Source of the DNA: an uncultured Eubacteriales bacterium | Lineage (GTDB): Bacteria > Bacillota > Clostridia > Oscillospirales > Butyricicoccaceae | Direction of reading: 5' to 3' | DNA length: 64,000 nucleotides | Assembly (NCBI GenBank): GCA_910579575.1 | Contig: CAJTUM010000006.1 | Location: forward strand, 48,890 to 112,889 | Shown: piece by piece, positions 24,775 to 31,724 of the stretch | Layout of the letters: each line of letters opens with the position of its first letter | Numbering within the stretch: the first letter of the stretch is position 1 | The notes under the pieces: generated by a model | Database searches by the model: none | Told to the model about the DNA's origin: nothing | Seen by the model: only the letters and a program-made list of their open reading frames with translations | Position numbers and translations under genes: made by a program

Positions 24775-25282
24775 ACCGCTGCGGCTCAGCGGCCTGACGC
24801 CGGAATCCATTGTGGACGGCCCCGGCCTGCGGTACGTGATCTTTACTCAAGGCTGTCCCCACCGCTGCCCCGGCTGCCAGAACCCTCAGACGCACCCTTT
24901 TGAGGGCGGGTTTGAAGCGGATATCGACCAGATTGTGCAGGAGGTGGCCGAGGACCCGCTGCTGCAGGGAGTCACGTTTTCCGGCGGAGAGCCCTTCGCC
25001 CAACCGGAAGCGCTTTGCCCCCTGGCCGAGCGGTTGCGGGCCCTGGGCAAGGATTTGATGGTCTATTCCGGTTATACCTTGGAGCAGCTGCTGGAATTGG
25101 CCAAAACCCGCCCGGCTGTGGGCCGGTTGCTAAGCCTGTGCGATATTCTGGTGGACGGGCCTTATCTGGAGGAACAGCGCGATTTGGATCTGCTCTTTCG
25201 GGGCAGCGCCAACCAGCGCATGATTTATTTGAAGGAAATCGATCTGCCTTGGAACGACGACGGGAAGGAGGCGACGCCATGA
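24764..25282 (+). CDS. nrdG: anaerobic ribonucleotide reductase activating protein (radical SAM)
   Basis: A 172-residue radical-SAM activase that generates the glycyl radical of the class III reductase. The cluster motif is GCPHRCPGCQNP (Cys-x3-Cys-x2-Cys) at about residues 26-37, preceded by ESIVDGPGLRYVIFTQ; the SAM-binding GGE motif is VTFSGGEPFAQ. The ATG was chosen because it gives the family start and overlaps the 53-residue glycyl-radical gene by 11 bases, so translation of the two is probably coupled. Its substrate here should be Gly28 of that small protein rather than NrdD itself. Confidence 0.95.
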   Translation: MACKPLRLSGLTPESIVDGPGLRYVIFTQGCPHRCPGCQNPQTHPFEGGFEADIDQIVQEVAEDPLLQGVTFSGGEPFAQPEALCPLAERLRALGKDLMVYSGYTLEQLLELAKTRPAVGRLLSLCDILVDGPYLEEQRDLDLLFRGSANQRMIYLKEIDLPWNDDGKEATP

Positions 25283-25653
25283 CGTTGATTTGGTATGAAA
25301 AATGCTCCACTTGCCGTAAGGCCAAAGCCTGGCTGGACGACCAAGGGCTGAAATATGAGCTTCGGCCGATCAAGGAGCAAAACCCTTCGGCCCAGGAAAT
25401 CCAAACCTGGTGGGAGCGGGGTTCCCAGCCCCTGAAAAAATTTTTTAACGCCAGCGGTCAGCTTTATCGGGAGATGGGCTTGAAGGACAAGCTGCCTGGC
25501 ATGAGCGTCAAAGAGCAATGCCAGCTGCTTGGCTCGGACGGAATGCTGGTCAAGCGGCCCGTTTTGGTTGGCGAGGGTTTTACGCTGTTTGGGTTTCGCC
25601 AGGCTGAGTGGGAAGCGGCGCTGGACCAGATGAAAGCTGAATCATTTTCATAA
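25279..25653 (+). CDS. ArsC/Spx family thioredoxin-fold protein
   Basis: A 124-residue protein of the ArsC-like group (arsenate reductase/Spx/YffB). Residues 1-20 read MTLIWYEKCSTCRKAKAWLD with a Cys-Ser-Thr-Cys redox motif at 9-12, and the C-terminal GMLVKRPVLV block is the family hallmark. It may reduce arsenate or act as a thiol-based regulator like Spx; the CxxC pair suits either. Its ATG overlaps the nrdG stop (ATGA), so it belongs to the RNR operon, where a redox role near the oxygen-sensitive reductase would make sense. Confidence 0.85.
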   Translation: MTLIWYEKCSTCRKAKAWLDDQGLKYELRPIKEQNPSAQEIQTWWERGSQPLKKFFNASGQLYREMGLKDKLPGMSVKEQCQLLGSDGMLVKRPVLVGEGFTLFGFRQAEWEAALDQMKAESFS

Positions 25654-25681
25654 AAACCATAAAACGATGGAGGAGAACGCG

Positions 25682-25972
25682 ATGAAAGCATACGATATGA
25701 TTCACAAGCAGGAAGTGGAGGTAGACCGCAAGGGCCTCATCGACTTGATGCTCAACAACCGTCAGATCGACCTGAAATTTGCCGAGAAGAGAACCGACGG
25801 CGACGGCTACCTGACCTGGGACGCCGAAAACTGGACCACAGTGGACGGCAAGCGCTTCATTCGCTGCTATTCCCTGGAGGGCCGGGTGCTGCGAGATTCC
25901 ACCACTCACAATATCTATGACCTGGACAACGATTTTTTCCCCGAGCAGGCCGAAAAGGTGGAAATCAACTAA
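25682..25972 (+). CDS. conserved-looking small protein of unknown function (96 residues)
   Basis: MKAYDMIHKQEVEVDRKGLI begins a 96-residue soluble, acidic protein with a Trp/Asp-rich middle (YLTWDAENWTTVDGKRFIRC). I do not recognise the family. GGAGGA lies eight to twelve bases before the ATG at 25682; an in-frame ATG at 25667 overlaps that site and is less likely. Codon use matches its neighbours, so it is a real gene. It lies 28 bases after the ArsC-like gene and three bases before a small membrane protein, at the end of the nrd transcript. Confidence 0.75.
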   Translation: MKAYDMIHKQEVEVDRKGLIDLMLNNRQIDLKFAEKRTDGDGYLTWDAENWTTVDGKRFIRCYSLEGRVLRDSTTHNIYDLDNDFFPEQAEKVEIN

Positions 25973-25975
25973 ACC

Positions 25976-26155
25976 ATGGAGCTGATTTCGCTGGCGCTGG
26001 GCGCCTTGCTTTTGTTGATTGGCGCAATCTGCCTCAAAAAAGAGCGGCATTATAAGACTTGGATGATTTTAGCTATCCTGTGTTTGTTGGTCGCCATGGG
26101 TATTTCTTTGATACGGCTGCTCAACGGCATGACCATCTCGCTTCCCCGCTGGTAA
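25976..26155 (+). CDS. small two-helix membrane protein (59 residues)
   Basis: Fifty-nine codons starting MELISLALGALLLLIGAICL. Two hydrophobic segments (about 2-20 and 29-46) flank a basic loop KKERHYK, giving a hairpin membrane protein; the tail is LLNGMTISLPRW. It starts three bases after the preceding stop, which supports translational coupling, and a strong terminator follows 30 bases later. I recognise no family. It is easily missed by length cut-offs. Confidence 0.65.
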   Translation: MELISLALGALLLLIGAICLKKERHYKTWMILAILCLLVAMGISLIRLLNGMTISLPRW

Positions 26156-26182
26156 AAGGACCCGCGCTGAAATTATGTTGCA

Positions 26183-26219
26183 TGAGAAAAAGCAGTCCCC
26201 CTTGGGGACTGCTTTTTGC
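26183..26219. terminator. bidirectional terminator after the nrd operon
   Basis: AAAAGCAGTCCCC (26187-26199) and GGGGACTGCTTTT (26203-26215) form a 13-bp perfect stem with A- and T-runs on both sides. Confidence 0.9.
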
Positions 26220-26264
26220 AGTTTCAGCGCAGTTTTGCCTGCGAAAGAAACCCCAAGGTCTGGG

Positions 26265-26906
26265 TCAGCTTTCGCCGCCGGCGGCTTTGGGCAAAGGCTT
26301 TTCTCCTTGAGCGGGCCGCTTTTTTTGCAGGTATTGCCGCATTTCCGGGGTGGGGGAGGCCTTGGCCCGCTTGAGCATCCGGGCCATGCGGCCCGCCATG
26401 CCGTGCTGGCAGCCGTCGTTGACGGCGCCGTCTCGCAGAGCCATCAAACAGATTTCCGCCGCGCCCCAATAATCGCCCCGCTTTTCCAGAGACATAGCCA
26501 AGCGTTTGTAGGCTTCGCCATGGGGGCGAATCCAATCGCCAGGCGCCAAATGAGGCAGCAGCTCCCGGCGCAGGGAGATGGCCTGATTGCACAACAGAAG
26601 CAGCTGGTCGATGGCCGGGCTTTCAAAGGCGTCTTGGCCCCGAAGCGCGTTGTAGACTTTGGAAATTTTATCTACCAGCTCGGTATAGCGGGATCGCTGT
26701 TCCATAATCTGCTGTTCATAAGGCGCCCGAGGCTGGTTTTCCGACAGAAGAACGGAAGGCGAGGCGGCGGGTTCTGCCGCTATCGGCTGGGAAGCCGAGG
26801 GCGAAAGCGCCGGTTCTCCGGTTTGCGCCGGGGGCTGAGGCGGCGTCTGGAGCTGAGTTTCCTCCAGGCTGGTCCATATTTTTTTCAGAGAATGCAAAAA
26901 GCTCAT
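26265..26906 (-). CDS. unrecognised protein with Pro/Ala-rich linker and helical C-terminus
   Basis: A 213-residue protein. MSFLHSLKKIWTSLEETQ is followed by a Pro/Ala/Ser-rich, probably unstructured stretch (about 20-62), then a helical region (about 65-190) with repeat-like helices (SRYTELVDKISKVYNALRGQ, EAYKRLAMSLEKRGDYWGAA) reminiscent of TPR packing, and a basic tail. The ATG has GGAGG ten bases upstream; open sequence further upstream is out of character. No signal peptide or membrane segment. I cannot assign a function; codon use supports a real gene. Confidence 0.65.
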   Translation of the reverse strand: MSFLHSLKKIWTSLEETQLQTPPQPPAQTGEPALSPSASQPIAAEPAASPSVLLSENQPRAPYEQQIMEQRSRYTELVDKISKVYNALRGQDAFESPAIDQLLLLCNQAISLRRELLPHLAPGDWIRPHGEAYKRLAMSLEKRGDYWGAAEICLMALRDGAVNDGCQHGMAGRMARMLKRAKASPTPEMRQYLQKKRPAQGEKPLPKAAGGES

Positions 26907-26962
26907 GAAAAATCGATCCTCCAAATCGTCAAGACAAAAGCTAAAATTTAGAATCCAATGGG

Positions 26963-27688
26963 CTATCGTCCGCTCGATTGCAAGCAAGCCGCTTCCGCAG
27001 GTTGTGCCGCGTTTTGCAAATAGTTTTGCGTATAGGCGCATACGGCGAAGCATTTGCCGCACAAATCGATATCCAAGCCCACGGCCCGCCGCATGATTTC
27101 CCGCTGTTTTTGAATACAAAGATCCACGTCTACCAACGCTTCTCGGCGGTCTCCGACCTGCCACAACCGGCCTTTCAGAGCCCGAGCCGGGCAATGCCGG
27201 ACGCACAGGTCGCATCCGCCGCATTGGGATTGGACGATGGGCTGACCGCAGACCAAAGGCGCGTCGGTCAGCAGAGAAGAGAGCCGAAGGGCGGGGCCGT
27301 ATTCCGGCGTGACAAGAAGGCAGTTTTTCCCGATCCATCCCAAGCCGGCTCGGACGGCGATTGTTTTATGGGGAAGAGGCGAAACATGGTCCGGGGAAAG
27401 CGTTACCCGGTCCGTCGTTTGAGCCCACGCTTGATATCCCTGGTCTTTCAAAAATTGTTCTCCTGCCAGAACAATTTCATTTAGTTTTTGATTCATGGAA
27501 TGATACAAATGGTAATATTCTTCTGTGGGCGCCGTCTGCAAATCCCGAATGACGTTTGGGGGCAAGGGCAAGGCTACAACCGCTCCCACAGGATAGGAGC
27601 AATCCGCAGCCCCGCGCAAATCGCCGACGCCGGCCAGAGCCGCGCCCTGGCCGCGCAGAAAATCTTTCAGCTGTTGGGTCAGTTTCAT
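26963..27688 (-). CDS. 4Fe-4S protein related to epoxyqueuosine reductase (QueG-like)
   Basis: A 241-residue protein with two 4Fe-4S cluster motifs near the C-terminus: CGGCDLCVRHCP and, after a spacer, LCGKCFAVCAYT. The middle, with RAGLGWIGKNCLLVTPEYGP, matches the QueG/DUF1730 family, which in QueG binds a corrinoid and performs the last step of queuosine synthesis. At 241 residues it is shorter than QueG (about 380) and lacks the HEAT-repeat tail, so it belongs to the shorter group of uncertain substrate. The start is tentative (ATG with a weak ribosome site). It runs toward the preceding unknown gene on the same strand. Confidence 0.75.
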   Translation of the reverse strand: MKLTQQLKDFLRGQGAALAGVGDLRGAADCSYPVGAVVALPLPPNVIRDLQTAPTEEYYHLYHSMNQKLNEIVLAGEQFLKDQGYQAWAQTTDRVTLSPDHVSPLPHKTIAVRAGLGWIGKNCLLVTPEYGPALRLSSLLTDAPLVCGQPIVQSQCGGCDLCVRHCPARALKGRLWQVGDRREALVDVDLCIQKQREIMRRAVGLDIDLCGKCFAVCAYTQNYLQNAAQPAEAACLQSSGR

Positions 27689-27810
27689 GGATTTATCGTC
27701 CGTATTCCGCAAAATCGAAAGATTCTGTGGGAATCCTTTCTGTATAGGAGCGCCAGGACAACGCCCGGTTTTCTTTTTATATTATAACGCAAAAAAGCCC
27801 TGGAATCAAC

Positions 27811-27821
27811 TTTTGTCGAAA
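27811..27821 (+). promoter_or_regulatory. possible Spo0A box upstream of lrgAB
   Basis: TTTTGTCGAAA contains the 7-base 0A-box core TGTCGAA (27814-27820) and lies 88 bases before the lrgA start; a -10-like TAGAAT is at 27851-27856. A 7-mer can occur by chance. Confidence 0.35.
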
Positions 27822-27907
27822 GGCCCTCTTCCGCCCCGAGGAGAAAGGTGATAGAATGGAAGACGACGTTTTGCCGCCGGAAGGGCGGCGGAAAGAGAGG
27901 TTTGTCC

Positions 27908-28276
27908 ATGGGCATATTGACGCAAATTGGAATCTTTTTTGGAATCTGCCTGCTGGGAGAGGGCGTCGCCGCCATTCTGCCGTTTCCCTTTCCATCCAGC
28001 GTAATCGCCATGGCGGCGCTGTTCGTCCTGCTGTGCGCCAAGGGGCTCAAGCCGGCGCATATCCAGCAAACCGGCGATTTTCTGCTGAAAAACATGGCCT
28101 TTTTCTTTATTCCCGCCGGCGTGGGAATATTAGAAAATATCGACGCGTTGAAGGGCGCTTTGGGGGCCTTTTTCGCCGTCTGCGCCTTGACGACGGTCGT
28201 TGTGTTCTTTGCCGCCGCGTTGGCGGCCCGGGGCGCCATGGCCCTGCAAAGAAAATGGAAAGGAGAGCGAGAATGA
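27908..28276 (+). CDS. lrgA: LrgA/CidA family holin-like membrane protein
   Basis: A 122-residue protein with four membrane segments. MGILTQIGIFFGICLLGEGV, PFPFPSSVIAMAALFVLLC and FFFIPAGVGILENID are the conserved CidA/LrgA blocks. The family is thought to form holin-like pores or to regulate murein hydrolase release and, in newer work, pyruvate or organic-acid movement. AGAGAGG precedes the ATG. The stop overlaps the start of the LrgB gene, the standard pairing. Confidence 0.9.
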   Translation: MGILTQIGIFFGICLLGEGVAAILPFPFPSSVIAMAALFVLLCAKGLKPAHIQQTGDFLLKNMAFFFIPAGVGILENIDALKGALGAFFAVCALTTVVVFFAAALAARGAMALQRKWKGERE

Positions 28277-28953
28277 TGAAAGCCCTTTGGAATTCGCCGT
28301 TGTTTGGCGTCGTTTTATCCGTCTTTGCCTATCAGGCGGGGCTTTGGGCGAATCGAAAAACCGGGTCCCCGCTGTGCAACCCGTTGCTGATCGCCGTGGC
28401 GTTGATTGTGGCGGCGCTGAAAATTTTTGATATTCCCCTGGCTGCGTATCAGCAGGGAGGTCAGATCATCGGCTTAATGCTGGCCCCGGCCACAGCCGCC
28501 CTGGCCCTCTCGATGTACCGGCAAATCCGGCAGCTGCGCCGCCATCTGTTGCCGGTGGTTGCCGGCTGCTTGGCAGGCTCCTGTGCTTCTGTGGCCAGCG
28601 TCTTCGTCTTGTGCCGGCTGTTTCGGGTGGACGAGAGGCTGACGGCTTCCTTGCTGCCCAAATCGGTTACCACCCCGATCGCCATGGAACTTTCCGCCCA
28701 AGCCGGCGGCATTCCCGCCGTGACGGTGGCCGCCGTCATTTTCACCGGCATTTTGGGGGCCGTTCTGGCGCCCTTGCTGATCAAGCTCTTCCACGTGCAG
28801 GACCCAGTGTGCCGAGGCGTGGCTATCGGGACCTGCAGCCACGCCATCGGCACGACAAAGGCGCTGGAAATGGGCGAGCTGGAGGGAGCCATGAGCGGCG
28901 TCAGCATTGGCGTGGCGGGCGTTTTCACGGTGTTGATTTTTTTGTTTTTCTAA
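28273..28953 (+). CDS. lrgB: LrgB/CidB family membrane protein
   Basis: A 226-residue protein with about six to seven membrane segments. LLPKSVTTPIAMELSAQAGG, then FTGILGAVLAPLLIK and VAIGTCSHAIGTTKALEMGE are the conserved LrgB signature blocks. It works with LrgA in the same membrane system. The start ATGATG overlaps the lrgA stop by four bases. The genes lie just upstream of the lower-glycolysis cluster on the same strand, which fits proposed links of LrgAB to pyruvate and overflow metabolism, though the glycolytic genes have their own promoter. Confidence 0.92.
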   Translation: MMKALWNSPLFGVVLSVFAYQAGLWANRKTGSPLCNPLLIAVALIVAALKIFDIPLAAYQQGGQIIGLMLAPATAALALSMYRQIRQLRRHLLPVVAGCLAGSCASVASVFVLCRLFRVDERLTASLLPKSVTTPIAMELSAQAGGIPAVTVAAVIFTGILGAVLAPLLIKLFHVQDPVCRGVAIGTCSHAIGTTKALEMGELEGAMSGVSIGVAGVFTVLIFLFF

Positions 28954-29339
28954 TCGGCTCGGCACAAAACAAAAGCCTCCGCCGCAAGCTGGAAAAGGGC
29001 GCTGCGGCGGCTGAAAAAAAGCCTATTTTTCGGCTGCCGCCCGCCCGCCGTGCCAGAAAGGGGGCAAAGCTGGGTTCGGGGGAAGCGGATTTTTTCAAAA
29101 AACCTCCCTCCAACTACAGCTTTTCCCCAGGAAAAAGCCAAACAGCCCTTGAACTTGCGGGAAAAATACCGTACAATAAACAGGAAAAGAGGGGCAGAAC
29201 AAGAGAAAACGGCCAAAAATGCGGCCCGAAGGGGGTCTTTTTTCTTTTTTTGGCATTTGCGCCGCAACCGGCAGCTGCGGCTGAGGTCACAACCGACTTA
29301 AATATTTCTGATTGTTGCCGGAGAAGAGGGATTATCGTG
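28954..29339 (+). promoter_or_regulatory. intergenic region with the pgk promoter
   Basis: No gene seen. TTGAAC (29149-29154), a 17-nt spacer and TACAAT (29172-29177) form a good promoter 163 bases ahead of pgk. A GC-rich stem (CCTCCGCCGCA at about 28977 with TGCGGCGG at about 29003) may end lrgB transcription but lacks a clean T-tract. The long leader contains runs of T (29238-29257) that could form an attenuator; nothing definite is recognised. Confidence 0.6.
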
Positions 29340-30536
29340 ATGAATTTTAACAAAAAGACCGTGCGCGATATCGATGTGCGGGGCAAAAAAGTTTTGATCC
29401 GCTGCGATTTTAATACCCCAATCGATGAAAACGGTCATTTGACAGATGAGCGGCGCATCCAGGGCGCTTTGCCCACGCTGCGGTATCTGATCACCAGCGG
29501 CGCCGCCGTCATCGTTGTATCCCACTTGGGCCGGCCCAAGGGCCAGGTAAACCCCAAGTATACGTTGGCCCCGGTGGCCAAGCGCCTTGCCGAGCTGCTC
29601 AAGCTCCCTGTTTCTCTGGCTCAGGATGTGATCGGCCCAGACGCCGACCGTCTGTGCGCCGAAATCCAGCCCGGCCAGATTGTGATGCTGGAGAACGTCC
29701 GCTTTCATAAGGAGGAGGAGAAAAACGATCCGGTTTTTTCGCAAAAGCTGGCCTCTTATGCGGACGTTTATGTCAACGACGCCTTTGGCACCTCTCACCG
29801 GGCCCACAGCTCCACCGCCGGCGTGGCCGCTTATTTGCCCGCCGTCTGCGGCTTTTTGATTGAAAAGGAAATCTCCGTCATCGGCAAGGCGCTGACCAAC
29901 CCGGCCCGACCCTTTGTGGCCATCACCGGCGGCGCCAAGGTATCGGATAAAATCGGGGTGGTCAACGCTCTGATCGATCAGTGCGACACGGTGATTATTG
30001 GCGGCGCCATGAGTTATACCTTTTTGCGGGCCCTCAGCGGCAGGCTGGGAACTTCGCCCTGCGAACTGGACAAGCTGGACTTGGCCTCCGATATCCTAGT
30101 GCGAGCTATGGAGGAAAACGTCCGCTTGGCGCTGCCGGAAGATCTGGTGGCGACGGAAACGTTTGCGGCCGACGCCCAGCCTCATATTGTGCCCAGCCGG
30201 CAAGTGCCGGACAATATGGGCGGCATGGATATGGGCCCCAAGACCATTGAAAAATTCAAAAAATACCTGAAGGACGCCGGCACGGTGGTGTGGAACGGGC
30301 CTTTGGGCGTTTTTGAATTTGAGCAATTCGCCACAAGCACGCGGGAAATCGCTCGAGCTGTGGCGGAATCGGGGGCGGTGTCCATCATCGGCGGAGGCGA
30401 CAGCGCGGCGGCCATCGAGCAGCTGGGCTTTTCGGATCGAGTGACCCATATTTCCACTGGCGGCGGCGCCTCTCTGGAACTCATCGAGGGCAAGGAGCTG
30501 CCCGGCATCGCCTGCCTGATGGATTCCGACGAATAA
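29340..30536 (+). CDS. pgk: phosphoglycerate kinase
   Basis: A 398-residue enzyme converting 1,3-bisphosphoglycerate and ADP to 3-phosphoglycerate and ATP. Visible family motifs: VLIRCDFNTPIDENG (residues 18-32), VVSHLGRPKG, LENVRFHKEEEKND, YVNDAFGTSHRAHSS, the hinge region and the nucleotide-binding IIGGGDSAAA with STGGGASLELIEGKELPGI. Length is standard. The ATG at 29340 follows GAAGAGGG; the same frame is open for 243 codons upstream but that part is intergenic. First gene of the lower-glycolysis cluster; no glyceraldehyde-3-phosphate dehydrogenase gene precedes it here. Confidence 0.97.
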   Translation: MNFNKKTVRDIDVRGKKVLIRCDFNTPIDENGHLTDERRIQGALPTLRYLITSGAAVIVVSHLGRPKGQVNPKYTLAPVAKRLAELLKLPVSLAQDVIGPDADRLCAEIQPGQIVMLENVRFHKEEEKNDPVFSQKLASYADVYVNDAFGTSHRAHSSTAGVAAYLPAVCGFLIEKEISVIGKALTNPARPFVAITGGAKVSDKIGVVNALIDQCDTVIIGGAMSYTFLRALSGRLGTSPCELDKLDLASDILVRAMEENVRLALPEDLVATETFAADAQPHIVPSRQVPDNMGGMDMGPKTIEKFKKYLKDAGTVVWNGPLGVFEFEQFATSTREIARAVAESGAVSIIGGGDSAAAIEQLGFSDRVTHISTGGGASLELIEGKELPGIACLMDSDE

Positions 30537-30572
30537 AGCCGGCTTTCCCGGTTGAAAGGACAAGGGACTGTT

Positions 30573-31343
30573 ATGAACAGACGTTACCGCAAAACCATCA
30601 TCGCCGGAAACTGGAAAATGAACAAGACGCCGGCGGAAACCAAAGAATTTATCGCGCAGCTCAAGCCCCAGGCGGCTCGGGCTAAGTGGTGCGAAATTGT
30701 GCTGTGCGCGCCTTATATCGATTTGCCTGCGGCGGTGAAGGCTGCCAAAAACACCCGCGTGGATATCGCCGCCCAGAATATGCATCACCAGCCCAGCGGC
30801 GCATATACCGGCGAAATTTCTGGTCAAATGCTTCAGGCTCTGGGAGTCAAATATGTGGTAGTGGGCCATTCCGAGCGCCGCCAATATTTTGGAGAGACGG
30901 ACGAGAGCGTTTCGCAAAAAGTCCGAGCCGCCTTGGAATGCGGCTTGCGGCCCATTGTCTGCGTGGGCGAATCCATGGCCCAGAGAGAAAAAAACCTGAC
31001 GTTGGATTATGTGCGAATGCAGATCAAAACCATATTCTGCGGCGTGGACGCCAAGGATGTGAAAAAGGTGGCGGTGGCCTATGAGCCCATCTGGGCCATT
31101 GGCGCCGGCGCGGCGGCTACAGCTCAGCAGGCCGAAGAGGTGAGCCGGGCTATTCGAGACTGTATCCGGGAGATTTACGGCGCCCGCTGCGCCCGGTCGG
31201 TTACGATTCTCTATGGAGGCAGCATGAACCCCAAAAACGCTGGCGAGCTTCTCGCTATGCCTGATGTGGACGGCGGACTGATTGGCGGCGCTTCGTTGGA
31301 TTGCGACAGCTTTGTGGAGATTATTGAGAAGGCGAACCAATAA
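30573..31343 (+). CDS. tpiA: triosephosphate isomerase
   Basis: A 256-residue TIM-barrel enzyme interconverting dihydroxyacetone phosphate and glyceraldehyde 3-phosphate. IIAGNWKMNKTPAET carries the active-site Lys, VVVGHSERRQYFGE the catalytic His, and VAYEPIWAIGAGAAAT the catalytic Glu and the flexible loop 6. ILYGGSMNPKNAGEL and GGLIGGASL bind phosphate. It begins 36 bases after pgk on the same transcript, with AAGGACAAGGG before the ATG. Confidence 0.97.
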   Translation: MNRRYRKTIIAGNWKMNKTPAETKEFIAQLKPQAARAKWCEIVLCAPYIDLPAAVKAAKNTRVDIAAQNMHHQPSGAYTGEISGQMLQALGVKYVVVGHSERRQYFGETDESVSQKVRAALECGLRPIVCVGESMAQREKNLTLDYVRMQIKTIFCGVDAKDVKKVAVAYEPIWAIGAGAAATAQQAEEVSRAIRDCIREIYGARCARSVTILYGGSMNPKNAGELLAMPDVDGGLIGGASLDCDSFVEIIEKANQ

Positions 31344-31372
31344 AGAAGCAGCCTTTTTGCTGCGGCGAAACC

Positions 31373-31406
31373 AGCCAAAAAATCTTCCTTGGAAGATTTT
31401 TTGGCT
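31373..31406. terminator. 16-bp inverted repeat after tpiA, probable terminator
   Basis: AGCCAAAAAATCTTCC (31373-31388) is followed after TT by its exact complement-order copy (31391-31406). The internal A6 and T6 runs make it work as a terminator in either direction. Confidence 0.75.
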
Positions 31407-31416
31407 ATGCCGGCGC

Positions 31417-31443
31417 GTTATTTCGCGGCCAACGCGAAATAAC
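31417..31443. repeat. 11-bp inverted repeat
   Basis: GTTATTTCGCG (31417-31427) and CGCGAAATAAC (31433-31443) are perfect complements around GCCAA. It follows the previous hairpin by ten bases. Function unknown; no T-tract. Confidence 0.6.
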
Positions 31444-31724
31444 AATGGAGATCGAAAGCGCGTGCGATGGAGAAAGGCGCCGTCGCCGTCCCAGGGGGGA
31501 CTTTCGACAAACAAGGCTGCGGCATAGGCGAGCCCCCCCCTTTGCGGAGGGGGGATTCGTTCTTTCGCCCATTCTAACGTTTCCACCTGGAGGATTCGCC
31601 CTGAGGGTTTATTTGCCCGCTCGGCTGAAACAGGGTAAGCCTGTCGGCGCCGCCGACTTGTTCCGACTAAAATTTGAGGAAAGGATTTTCGCCGGCCTGG
31701 GCCGGCGGGGTAACAGAAAGCGCT
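31444..31724. other. non-coding region upstream of gpmI
   Basis: No convincing gene. It contains TTTCGACAAAC (31502-31512), the reverse complement of a 0A-box-like TTTGTCGAAA, and a C8/G6 hairpin (31533-31554) similar in character to the one upstream of nrdD. A weak TAAAAT at 31668-31673 is the best -10 candidate for gpmI. The low gene content and GC skew look like an intergenic repeat remnant. Confidence 0.4.
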
